From positions 1 through 64,000 of the forward strand of contig JBFWMD010000002.1 of assembly GCA_050251775.1 (NCBI GenBank): a stretch of 64,000 bases of DNA, written 5' to 3'. The first letter of the stretch is position 1. Every line of letters begins with the position of its first letter. Under the pieces are notes generated by a model that saw only the letters and a program-made list of their open reading frames with translations, was not told the origin of the DNA and ran no database searches. Source of the stretch: Paucidesulfovibrio sp050251775. GTDB lineage: Bacteria; Desulfobacterota; Desulfovibrionia; Desulfovibrionales; Desulfovibrionaceae. A program made the position numbers and the translations under genes. Shown one piece after another: positions 23,754 through 31,811 of the stretch.

Positions 23754-24899
23754 CTAGGCCATGTGCGAGACCACTTCGCCGAATTCGTTCTCCTTGAAGA
23801 CCGAAAGGGGCGGCGGATCGTCCATGCTCCGGCCCGGTTCATAGTCGAAGCCCCGCTGGGTCCGCAGCGCCACCGTCCGGAAGAGCTCCATCACGGGCAC
23901 ATCATTGGGGCAGGCGTTGGAACACTGTCCGCAGCCCACGCAGGCCGTGCTCATGTGGGCCATGCGGGTCAGGTGGTAGAAAACCGTGTCCGTGGGCATC
24001 TTGAGCATGCCCTTTTGCTTGGCCCAGCCCAGGTATTGCCAGGGCTTGTGGTCGAACACGTCCGTGACGAAGACGCATTCCCGGCAGTAGCAGACCGGAC
24101 AGGCCACCCGGCAGTTGTAGCAATTCACACAGCCGGAAAGGTATTCGGCCAGCGCACCCAGGCTGCCTGTGGCCGCCGCCGTGCGCTCCACCATGGCGTC
24201 GCGCTCGGCCGTGCGCTTTGCAATCAACTCCCGCAGCGCCTTGTCCCTTGCGGGCTGCGGTTCCCAGTCCGCCAGCCCCAGGGCGGCCAGCAGGGCCTCG
24301 CCGCGCGCGGTGTTGGCCATCACGGGCAGGGCCTCGGTCAGGTTCACACCCACGACGCCCACGCTGACATCCGCCGCGTCGGTCACGGGATGCTCGCAGG
24401 CCCGGCAGGCCCCGGCCACATCATAGCCGCCGCGCGCGGTCTCTTTGGTTCCCCCGACCCTGCCGAGGAATCCCAACGTGCTCTGAATCGGGTCGTCCTC
24501 GCCCCGGAAACGCAAATAATCCGTGTTGCCGTAGGCGCCGAGGCAGTCCACGGAAATCAGCAGCACATCGTCCAGGCTGCCCTGGTTGAGCTTGCAGAGT
24601 TCCACAAAGGCCCGGACCTCGCAGGGCCGCATCAGGGCCGCGATGCGTTCGTCGCCGTGGCCCCTGGTCAGCCGGGTGAGCATCTTGGCTCCGTTCACGG
24701 GAAAGGCCGGAGCCAGGGGATCGGCCCGGTCCAGCTCGGCCGGGTCCGTGACCAGGGCGGGCATGGGCGTGCCGCCGCCCAGGTGCACCGGGGTCAACAC
24801 CCCGCTCACGCCGCCGGATTCGAGCATCCGGCGCATCATTTCCTGTAACGCCGCCACGGGATCGTTGTTGCGCACTTCAAGCTTCGCCGTCGTGGTCAT
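23754..24899 (-). CDS. FrhB/FdhB-like iron-sulfur flavoprotein
   Basis: A 381-residue protein of the coenzyme F420 hydrogenase/dehydrogenase beta family. Cysteine motifs include CRACEHP, CVNCYNCRVACPVCYCREC and a C-terminal ferredoxin site CVGCGQCSNACP. The arginine-rich MRPCEVRAFVEL segment is typical of the FdhB/FrhB flavin domain. In a bacterium without F420 metabolism it most likely passes electrons between a soluble donor (formate dehydrogenase, NADH or ferredoxin) and HdrA. It lies 13 nt after mvhD and 18 nt before the double hdrA. No catalytic formate dehydrogenase subunit is in the window. Confidence 0.88.
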   Translation of the reverse strand: MTTTAKLEVRNNDPVAALQEMMRRMLESGGVSGVLTPVHLGGGTPMPALVTDPAELDRADPLAPAFPVNGAKMLTRLTRGHGDERIAALMRPCEVRAFVELCKLNQGSLDDVLLISVDCLGAYGNTDYLRFRGEDDPIQSTLGFLGRVGGTKETARGGYDVAGACRACEHPVTDAADVSVGVVGVNLTEALPVMANTARGEALLAALGLADWEPQPARDKALRELIAKRTAERDAMVERTAAATGSLGALAEYLSGCVNCYNCRVACPVCYCRECVFVTDVFDHKPWQYLGWAKQKGMLKMPTDTVFYHLTRMAHMSTACVGCGQCSNACPNDVPVMELFRTVALRTQRGFDYEPGRSMDDPPPLSVFKENEFGEVVSHMA

Positions 24900-24912
24900 G
24901 GTTCTCCCCTCC

Positions 24913-25404
24913 CTAAAGCGACTTCAGGCTGCGGCTGTCGATGGGCCCCAGCTCCCGGATTTCCTCCACCAGCGCGTTCACGGTGGCCGCGAACTCGTTG
25001 CCCTCGCTGGCCCCGACCCAGGTCAGACGCAGCCGCCGGGTGTCCACCCCGAACTGGGGCAGAATCTCCTTGAGCAGCTTGACCCGCCGCCGGGCCTTGT
25101 AGTTGCCGTTGATGTAGTGGCAGTCGCCGGGGTGGCAGCCGCTGATGAGCACGGCGTCCGCGCCCGAAAGCAGCGCCTTGATCACGTACTTGGGATCCAC
25201 CATGCCCGTACACATCATGCGCACCAGCCGCAGGTTCGGCTTCTGGATCATGCGCGAGGTCCCGGCCAGGTCGGCGGCGGTGTAAGTACACCAGTTGCAG
25301 ACAAAGGCCACGATGGTGGGTTCGAATTCCTCCCCAGGCGCGCTTCCGGCCATTTTGACCGTCCTGGGTTCCGTTGCCTCGGCCTGCACCGCGTGAGCGT
25401 CCAT
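24913..25404 (-). CDS. mvhD: MvhD-type 2Fe-2S subunit (hydrogenase/Hdr linker)
   Basis: A 163-residue protein with the MvhD cysteine pattern: FVCNWCTYTAADLAG, RMMCTGMVDP and SGCHPGDCHY. In methanogens MvhD links the electron-donating hydrogenase to HdrA. Here no hydrogenase is nearby, so the FrhB-like protein encoded next probably takes that place. It lies between the two hdrA genes of the operon. Confidence 0.94.
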   Translation of the reverse strand: MDAHAVQAEATEPRTVKMAGSAPGEEFEPTIVAFVCNWCTYTAADLAGTSRMIQKPNLRLVRMMCTGMVDPKYVIKALLSGADAVLISGCHPGDCHYINGNYKARRRVKLLKEILPQFGVDTRRLRLTWVGASEGNEFAATVNALVEEIRELGPIDSRSLKSL

Positions 25405-25440
25405 GTTCTCCTCCCCCTTGGTTCCAGTGGTTCAGACGAT

Positions 25441-27459
25441 TCAGATGGTCGTTGCGTCGCGCGCTTCCATGGCCGCGCCCCGCGCCCCGCGCAACTCGGC
25501 GAGCAGGCCCTCCAGCTCGCCGAAAACCTGGAGTTCATTGAAGTGCTTGATCTGCGCCGCGCCCGAGGGACAGTAGCCCGCACAGGAGCCGCAGCCCTTG
25601 CACATGGCCTCGTTGACCACAGCCACCTTGCGGCGCTCGTCGAACTCGATGGCCGAATAGGCGCAGAGTCCCACGCAGATGCGGCAGCCCACACAGATGT
25701 CCGGGTTGATCCGGCTCGTGGTCGGCGAGATGGAAACCCGGCCCCGCGCCGCCAGGGCCAGGGCCTGGGCCGCTCCGCCCGAGGCGTGGGCCACGGCGTC
25801 CGGAATGTCCTTGGGACCCTGGCAGGCTCCGGCCAGAAACACGCCGTCCGTGGCCGTGGAAACCGGGCCGAGCTTGGGATGCTCTTCCAGGAAAAAACCG
25901 TCCTGGCCCTGGGCGATGCCGAAGACGCGGGCCACTTCCGTGGTGTCCGCACGGGCCTGCATGGCGGTGCAGAGCACGACCATGTCCACGGGCACGCGCA
26001 GGGGCAGCCCGGAAAGGGTATCCTCGGCGATGACGATGAGCTTGCCCTCTTCCTCGGGAGTTTGGGCCTGATCCGTGACCTCGGCCGGGCGTCCCCGCAC
26101 AAAGGTCACGCCCTCCCGCTGGACCCGCTCGTAGAATTCCTCGTAGCCCTTTCCAAAGCAACGCATGTCAATGTAGAAATTGGTCACCTGGGCATGGTGT
26201 CCGACCTTGTCCTTGATCAGATGGTCGTACTTGAGCGCGTACATGCAGCAGGTGCGCGAACAGTAGGCATGGTGGTTCTTGTCCCGCGAGCCCACGCAAT
26301 GGATGATGGCAACGGACTCGGGCTTCTCCCCGTTCTTCATCAATATTTTGCCGCTGGTGGGGCCGGTGGCGTTGTTCAACCGCTCGAACTGGAGCGCGGT
26401 GTAGACCTCGGGATAGCGCCCGAAGCCGTATTCGGTCATGGGCGTCGGGTCCAGGGTGTCGTAGCCCGTGGCCAGCACGATGCTCCCCACCTCCAATTCC
26501 ACGAAACGCTCCTGCTGGTGGTAGTCGATGGCCCCGGTGGGACAGAACTTCTCGCAGGCCCCGCACTTGTTCTTGGTGATCTTCTTGCAGTGCAGCGGAT
26601 CAATGACCGGCGTGTTCGGCACGGCCTGGGGCGAGTTGCGGTAGATGGCCCGGCGCATCCCCAGCCCCTCCTCGAACTCGCTGGGCACGCGGGTGGGGCA
26701 CTTCTCCAGGCAGGTTCCGCAGCCCGTACACTTGTCCGTGTCCACGTAGCGTGGACGCAGCCGGACCCGGACCTTGTAGTTGCCCACAAAGCCCGTGACC
26801 TCACTGACCTCGGCACAGGTCAGCAGGCTGATGTTCGGCTCCTGGGAAACCGCGACCATCTTGGGCGTGGAAATGCAGGCCGCGCAGTCCAGGGTGGGAA
26901 AGGTCTTGTCGAACTGGGCCATGTGCCCGCCGATGGACGGTCCCTTTTCCACGAGGTGGACCATGTGTCCGGATTTGGCGATGTCCAGCGCGGCCTGGAT
27001 GCCCGCGATGCCCGCGCCCACCACGAGCACGTCCGGCAGCACCGGAACCTCGCGCGAGTACAGGGGCTGATGCCGCCCGACCCGGTCCACAGCGGCGGCC
27101 ACGAGCTTGCGGGCCTTGGCCGTGGCTTCCTCCGGATCCTCGGTGACCCAGGAACAATGCTCGCGGATGCAGGTGTGCTGAAGCATGTAAGGATTCAATC
27201 CGGCGCGGGCCAGGGTGGTCTGGAAGGTCCGCTCGTGCAGACGGGGCGAGCAGGAGGCCACCACCACGCGGGTCAGGCCCAGGTTGCGCACGTCCCCGAT
27301 GATCAGATCCTGACCAGGGTCCGAACACATGAACTGGTAGTCGCGGGCCACGACCACGTCGCGCAGTCCCCCGGCAAACCGGGCCACGCCCGCGCAATCG
27401 ACCTTGCCCGCAATGTTGCTGCCGCAGTGGCAGATGTAGACCCCGATGCGATTGGACAT
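25441..27459 (-). CDS. hdrA: HdrA-type flavin iron-sulfur subunit
   Basis: A 672-residue protein of normal HdrA length. The N-terminal motif VYICHCGSNIAG is followed by the FAD site VLVVGAGIAGIQAALDIA, the segment TLDCAACISTPKM, two mid-protein ferredoxin motifs (CTGCGTCLEKCP, CGACEKFCPTGA) and two C-terminal ones (CVGCRICVGLCAYSA, CKGCGSCAGYCPSGA). It is a complete single-unit HdrA, in contrast to the double hdrA downstream; the two may form one bifurcating core or serve different partners. Confidence 0.95.
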   Translation of the reverse strand: MSNRIGVYICHCGSNIAGKVDCAGVARFAGGLRDVVVARDYQFMCSDPGQDLIIGDVRNLGLTRVVVASCSPRLHERTFQTTLARAGLNPYMLQHTCIREHCSWVTEDPEEATAKARKLVAAAVDRVGRHQPLYSREVPVLPDVLVVGAGIAGIQAALDIAKSGHMVHLVEKGPSIGGHMAQFDKTFPTLDCAACISTPKMVAVSQEPNISLLTCAEVSEVTGFVGNYKVRVRLRPRYVDTDKCTGCGTCLEKCPTRVPSEFEEGLGMRRAIYRNSPQAVPNTPVIDPLHCKKITKNKCGACEKFCPTGAIDYHQQERFVELEVGSIVLATGYDTLDPTPMTEYGFGRYPEVYTALQFERLNNATGPTSGKILMKNGEKPESVAIIHCVGSRDKNHHAYCSRTCCMYALKYDHLIKDKVGHHAQVTNFYIDMRCFGKGYEEFYERVQREGVTFVRGRPAEVTDQAQTPEEEGKLIVIAEDTLSGLPLRVPVDMVVLCTAMQARADTTEVARVFGIAQGQDGFFLEEHPKLGPVSTATDGVFLAGACQGPKDIPDAVAHASGGAAQALALAARGRVSISPTTSRINPDICVGCRICVGLCAYSAIEFDERRKVAVVNEAMCKGCGSCAGYCPSGAAQIKHFNELQVFGELEGLLAELRGARGAAMEARDATTI

Positions 27460-27472
27460 CTTCGGCTCCCTC

Positions 27473-27742
27473 CTAACTGTTGCCCTTCTGGTTCAGTTCC
27501 AGGGTCAGCTCGCCCACGAGGCGCTTGAGCTTTTCGTTTTCCGCCGCCAGCACCGCCGCCTCAGGACTGCGGGGCGTCTCCTCGAAGACCCTGGAACAGT
27601 GCGCGAAGAAATAGTCGCGCCACTTGTAGTACTGGCCGGGCCGGATGTCGTACTCCCGGCACACCTCGCTGACCTGCCCGTTGAGCAGCCCCTCAAGCAC
27701 GACCTTGGCCTTGGTCTCCGGATTCCATTTTCTGCGCTTCAA
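27473..27742 (-). CDS. IS3-type transposase OrfA-like HTH protein, possibly domesticated
   Basis: The 89-residue product starts at a TTG preceded by GGAGGGAG, a strong site. It begins with a helix-turn-helix of the IS3/IS911 OrfA kind (KRRKWNPETKAKVVLEG, VCREYDIRPGQYYKWRDYF) and ends with a leucine-zipper-like helix (ENEKLKRLVGELTLEL), as OrfA proteins do. No orfB integrase frame and no terminal inverted repeats flank it. It stops 13 nt before hdrA and would be the first gene of the operon. It could be an insertion-sequence remnant or a recruited DNA-binding regulator. Confidence 0.7.
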   Translation of the reverse strand: MKRRKWNPETKAKVVLEGLLNGQVSEVCREYDIRPGQYYKWRDYFFAHCSRVFEETPRSPEAAVLAAENEKLKRLVGELTLELNQKGNS

Positions 27743-28359
27743 GGTTCTCCCTCCGGTCGGCTGGTCTCCCGGCCCGAGCAGCGGACTCTGGAGACGTGGA
27801 GAGAGCATCTTCCCGGTCCGCTCCCTCTGCGGATCGACGCAGTCGGTGGACATTGCCGGATTTATTTTCCATCCGTGGAATCCCCCCGACCACCGCGCTC
27901 TCCTTCTCTCTTAGTCAAGAAGCGTGCCCAGAGAGAAAACGCCCGGAACTCCGGGTCAGTGGAGAGGAAAAGGAGAATCGACAGACCCCTGAGACCGCGA
28001 AATCAGAGGGTTTTTCATCTTGCGGGGAAAGACGTGTCTTGCGCGGCAAGACAGCAGGTGAATGCGAAGTGAGGGACCGCTCTCAAAGGCGGGCGCTCGG
28101 GCGCGACACCCTGAACGGTGCTCTCTCTGCGGATGCAACGAGGAGGCACTTTTCCGTCTTGCGCAACAGGACTTGTCCAAAAAACAGTGTTCACAATACT
28201 CATACCGCACGGTTTTGGTATGATTTCGCAACTGTAACGATCCATATATTGACAAATTGCAGCACAGGGGGCATAGGATGTACCAGATATGTATCTCACG
28301 GGTGCTCCACTCTGGAGACCCGGACAGCCGTGGTCCAGCCCACCGCGAGGGAGGTTGCC
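27743..28359. promoter_or_regulatory. Divergent control region of Hdr locus 1 and its regulator
   Basis: No gene is supported in these 617 bases. On the minus strand GGGCAC-N5-TTGAC (27929-27914) resembles a sigma-54 promoter, with T-to-G at -26 and a mismatch in the -12 GC. It would read towards the OrfA-like gene and hdrA. Upstream of it two similar 17-bp palindromes, GTCTTGCGCGGCAAGAC (28036-28052) and GTCTTGCGCAACAGGAC (28156-28172), lie 120 bases apart and fit activator sites. On the plus strand TTGACA (28249-28254) and TAGGAT (28274-28279) may form a sigma-70 promoter for the regulator. Confidence 0.5.
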
Positions 28360-29751
28360 GTGGCCAAGGTCCTGATCATGGACAACGACGCGCTCTGCGT
28401 GGAACGGCTCGCCTCGGCCTTCCGCCGACACGGGACGGACGTGGATTGCGCCACCAGCCGCACCAATGGGCTGCGCCTCGCCCAGCTCCATGCCTATGAC
28501 GCCGTGTTCCTGGCGGACACCCTGCCCGACGGCGACGTGCTCACCACGCTCTCCCAGCTGCGCAATAGTGAAAGCACCCCAGAGATCGTCATCCTGACCG
28601 GAAGCCGCGACCAGGACCTGGCCCAGGAGGCCATCCGCTCCGGAGCCTGGAACGTCTTTGCCAAGCCGCCGAGCCTGGAGCGGCTCATGGTCGTCATCGA
28701 CCGCATCGAGGGCTTCCGGCGTTCGCGCCGGGGCTGTAGTGTGGCCCTGAAGCGCAAGGAGATCATCGGCAATGCTCCGGCCATGCTCGCCGCTCTGAAC
28801 CAGGTGGCCCAGGCCGCGGGAAGCGAGGCCAACGTGCTTGTGACCGGCGAGACCGGCACGGGCAAGGAGCTCTTTGCCAGGGCCGTGCATGAGAACAGCC
28901 GCCGTTGCGACAAGGCCTTCATCGTGGTGGACTGCGCGGCCCTGCCCGCCTCTTTGGCCGAATCCGTGCTTTTCGGCCACGAACGCGGAGCCTTCACCAG
29001 CGCGGACGCCCGTGCCGGCGGGCTGGTCCGCCAGGCCCACGGCGGAACGCTCTTCCTGGACGAGGTCGGGGAACTGCCCCTGGCCGTGCAGCGGGTCTTC
29101 CTGCGCGTGCTCGAAACCCGCAAATTCCGGCCCGTGGGCGCCACACACGAGGAAAGCTCCGACTTCCGGCTCGTGGCCGCGACCAACCGCGATCTGGCGC
29201 GCATGGCCCTGGAGGAGGCCTTTCGCAGCGATCTGCACTTCCGGCTCCAGGGCATCGGCATCGAACTGCCGCCCCTGCGCAAGATCAGCGAGGACATCAA
29301 CCAGCTGGCCTGCTTCCAGATTCACCGGGTCTGCAAGCGCTGTTCCCTGCCGCGCAAGGGTTTTTCGCCCGATTTTCTGGACACGCTGACCAAATACCAG
29401 TGGCCGGGAAACATCCGCGAACTCTTTCACGCCCTGGAACGGGCCGTGTCCATGGCCGGGAGCGAGCCGCTGCTCTATCCCCGACATCTGCCCATGCACA
29501 TCCGCGTGCAGATGGCCGGAGCGGACATGGGCGGGGTCCCGACCAAGACCGTCCCAAAGGCCGAAGCGCCGCAGGAGCGGCTCCCGCCCCTGCGCGACGC
29601 CCGCAGCAAGGTTCTCGACGATTTCGAACGCGGCTACCTGCGCACCCTGCTGCTCCAGACCGGCGGCGACATCCGCAGCGCCTGCGCGGTCTCCGGCCTT
29701 TCCCGGGCGCGGCTCTACGCTCTGATGAAAGAGCGCGGCATCAACCGCTGA
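28360..29751 (+). CDS. NtrC-family response regulator (receiver, AAA+, Fis HTH)
   Basis: A 463-residue protein with a receiver domain (KVLIMDNDALCVERL, phospho-Asp in VFLADTLPDGD, Thr in VILTGS, Lys in FAKPPS), an AAA+ domain (Walker A GETGTGKE, Walker B GGTLFLDEVGEL, RFRLQG-type sensor region) and a C-terminal Fis-type helix-turn-helix. The sigma-54 contact loop reads GAFTSA instead of GAFTGA. GTG at 28360 is chosen because GGGAGG lies just before it. Divergent position and repeated palindromes suggest that it controls Hdr locus 1. Its kinase is not adjacent. Confidence 0.92.
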   Translation: MAKVLIMDNDALCVERLASAFRRHGTDVDCATSRTNGLRLAQLHAYDAVFLADTLPDGDVLTTLSQLRNSESTPEIVILTGSRDQDLAQEAIRSGAWNVFAKPPSLERLMVVIDRIEGFRRSRRGCSVALKRKEIIGNAPAMLAALNQVAQAAGSEANVLVTGETGTGKELFARAVHENSRRCDKAFIVVDCAALPASLAESVLFGHERGAFTSADARAGGLVRQAHGGTLFLDEVGELPLAVQRVFLRVLETRKFRPVGATHEESSDFRLVAATNRDLARMALEEAFRSDLHFRLQGIGIELPPLRKISEDINQLACFQIHRVCKRCSLPRKGFSPDFLDTLTKYQWPGNIRELFHALERAVSMAGSEPLLYPRHLPMHIRVQMAGADMGGVPTKTVPKAEAPQERLPPLRDARSKVLDDFERGYLRTLLLQTGGDIRSACAVSGLSRARLYALMKERGINR

Positions 29752-29934
29752 GAACACGCGCCCGGTTTTCCCTTTGCGCTCCTCATCCCGGATCTGTCCG
29801 TCCCGTTTCGGGAAATGCGGCCAAACAAACCCGCCCAAAACCGCAAAAGCCCGACGCACGCCGGAACAGCGCGCGCCGGACCTTTGTGGAAAAGGAGCCG
29901 GGTTCTGACTCTCCGCCAGATTCTAAGACTGATT

Positions 29935-31062
29935 CTAGGGCTGAGCCGAATCAGGGTACGGAGTGCGCACCAGCCTCCCCTGCTCCAGGGTCAGACGGGA
30001 AACGCCGCAGCCCTGCGCCGCGTAGTATCCGTAGAGCGGTTCGCCGTTAAAGGCCGTGAAGATCTTGTCCGCCCAGGCCACGGGATCCAGGTCCGGATAG
30101 GCTTCGGGGTAGGCGATCTTGGCCAGAAAGAACGCGTTCACATACATCATTTCCGGATTCATGAAGTAGGACGTGTTCGGCAGCAGCGAAAAGGCGTTGC
30201 CGGAGCAAAGCGCCTGGAAGCGACCGTAGTAGCCGGGATCCGCGTTCAGCCCGTCCTGGATCAGCGGCAGGCCGTTGCCATCCAGGAACATCAGCGGCGG
30301 GTTCGCACCCAGCAGGTACTCCCGGTTCACAAAGAGGTGTCCGGGCGCGCCCGGCGTGTCCACCACATTGCGTAACCCAGCGAGTCGCATGGGGAAAAAG
30401 TCCGCCGAAGTGCTGACGATGCCCTGGTTGCCCTTGTACGACAGCCCGCCCACATAGGCGGAAACCGTTGTTTCGCCCTCGGGCCGGTGGGGCAGCGCCC
30501 CGTGCAGTGAACGGACAAACGCGGTCAGTTGCTCCGCCTGTTCCCGCCGTTGCAGGGCCTCGCCCACGAGGGCAATGGAGCGCAGGAAGACGGCCTCATC
30601 GAAGTTCGTGATTCCGTAGCCCACAGCCACCACGGGAATGCCGGTCTTGCGCTGGATCAGGTCCGGCTCGGAACGCTCCGTGGAAACGATGAAGATCACG
30701 TCCGGACGCAGCCGGATGATTTCCTCGTAGTTGGGAATGCGCACGGCTCCGGCCTTGCCCACCACGGGCAGATTCCTGACCCGCTCCCGGTTGACCACGA
30801 TGTAGGGCTTTGTGGAAGTCCGTTTATCCATGTCCTCCACGCCCACGGCCAGCTCCTGCGCCCGGAGGTAGGTCACGAAGCACATGCTGCTCCCCAGGGC
30901 CAGCAGCCGCTCCACCTTGTCCGGAACCTCCACGCCCCGCCCGAAGACATCCACCAGGGTCCGGGCCTGGGCCGCAGCCGGCAGCAGCACCAAACATGCG
31001 GCCACGCATATGCCCAGGCATACGGCAAAACCGCAGGCTGGAATGCGAACTATTTTTCCCAT
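29935..31062 (-). CDS. Periplasmic binding protein for iron- or metal-complex uptake (BtuF/FecB type)
   Basis: A 375-residue protein with a signal peptide (hydrophobic core about residues 11-31, cleavage after AAAQA) and the class III binding-protein fold: VEVPDKVERLLALGSS at the first strand and YEEIIRLRPDVIFIV at the typical site. It binds a chelated metal or cobalamin-like ligand for an inner-membrane ABC transporter. The permease and ATPase are divergently encoded at 34359-36105. The start overlaps the methyltransferase gene by 13 nt. The ligand cannot be told. Confidence 0.9.
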   Translation of the reverse strand: MGKIVRIPACGFAVCLGICVAACLVLLPAAAQARTLVDVFGRGVEVPDKVERLLALGSSMCFVTYLRAQELAVGVEDMDKRTSTKPYIVVNRERVRNLPVVGKAGAVRIPNYEEIIRLRPDVIFIVSTERSEPDLIQRKTGIPVVAVGYGITNFDEAVFLRSIALVGEALQRREQAEQLTAFVRSLHGALPHRPEGETTVSAYVGGLSYKGNQGIVSTSADFFPMRLAGLRNVVDTPGAPGHLFVNREYLLGANPPLMFLDGNGLPLIQDGLNADPGYYGRFQALCSGNAFSLLPNTSYFMNPEMMYVNAFFLAKIAYPEAYPDLDPVAWADKIFTAFNGEPLYGYYAAQGCGVSRLTLEQGRLVRTPYPDSAQP

Positions 31063-31811
31063 AGCAGCAGCTCGATCCGGTAGTCGGTCTTTTCCACGTA
31101 GCGCCCGCCGCCGTCCCGGTAGGCCTCGATGTAGCGCTCCAGATGTTCGGCATCGGGGGTCACCTCGTAGGGCATGAGCATGGCCGCGCAGGAGCTGAGC
31201 ATCTCCCCCCGGCTCTTAGCCACGACCCACTGCCCCTCCACCAGGGAGCTGTCGTAATGCACGCCCTCGGCCTCAAGCCAGTGGCGCATTTCCGGGCCAT
31301 TATTGAAGACCCGGGGCGTGACCCCGTAGTGCGCGAACAGCCCGGTAAGCACGTTGGAGGACATCAGTCCGGCAAAGCCCATGAACACGGTCCAGCCTCC
31401 GGCAAGGCGCAGCAGCTTGCGACGCGAGGCGTCGTCATGGATGGCCGGGGTCATGGAGCAGAAGACCACGTCGAAAGTCTGATCCGAATCAAAGGAATCC
31501 CAGTCCGAGCGGATGGAACGGATGTTGTCGAGCCCCTGCCGCTCGGCGTCCTCGCCGAGGATGGCCAGCATCCGCTCGGAGATGTCCACGGCCGTGACCT
31601 GCCGGGCCTCCTGGGCGATGCGGATGGTGTACATGCCGCTGCCGCAGCCCACGTCCAGGACCGAACGCCTGCGGAAGTCCACCCCGCGTTCGCGGATGCG
31701 GCGGAGCATGCCCGCCTCGTAAGTGTTCTCGCCCGCCTCGTAGCGGGGAAAGGTCTTGGCCTTGGCATCCCAGAAGGCCTTGCGGCCGTGATCGTGTCTT
31801 ACATCTTCCAT
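31050..31811 (-). CDS. Class I SAM-dependent methyltransferase
   Basis: A 253-residue protein with the SAM-binding motif I SVLDVGCGSGMYTIRIA, an acidic end of strand 2 (VTAVDIS) and motif IV FDVVFCSMTPAIHD. It overlaps both neighbours by 13 nt (receptor stop and binding-protein start), so the three genes are tightly coupled. A methyltransferase inside a TonB/ABC uptake operon may modify or release the imported metal chelator, or act on a corrinoid; this is inference. Confidence 0.9.
   Translation of the reverse strand: MEDVRHDHGRKAFWDAKAKTFPRYEAGENTYEAGMLRRIRERGVDFRRRSVLDVGCGSGMYTIRIAQEARQVTAVDISERMLAILGEDAERQGLDNIRSIRSDWDSFDSDQTFDVVFCSMTPAIHDDASRRKLLRLAGGWTVFMGFAGLMSSNVLTGLFAHYGVTPRVFNNGPEMRHWLEAEGVHYDSSLVEGQWVVAKSRGEMLSSCAAMLMPYEVTPDAEHLERYIEAYRDGGGRYVEKTDYRIELLLWEK

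Noticed and set aside
20232..24848. 1538-residue open frame on the plus strand
   Set aside because: It lies opposite hdrA and the frhB-like gene and has no family likeness; it is a codon-bias shadow.
27473..27853. Intact insertion sequence upstream of hdrA
   Set aside because: No orfB frame, inverted repeats or target duplication could be seen; only the OrfA-like gene is present.
28144..28164. GGCAC...TTGC as a plus-strand sigma-54 promoter for the regulator
   Set aside because: The gap between the GG and GC elements is about four bases too long.
28015..29859. 614-residue open frame on the minus strand
   Set aside because: It is antisense to the NtrC-type regulator, which has all expected motifs.
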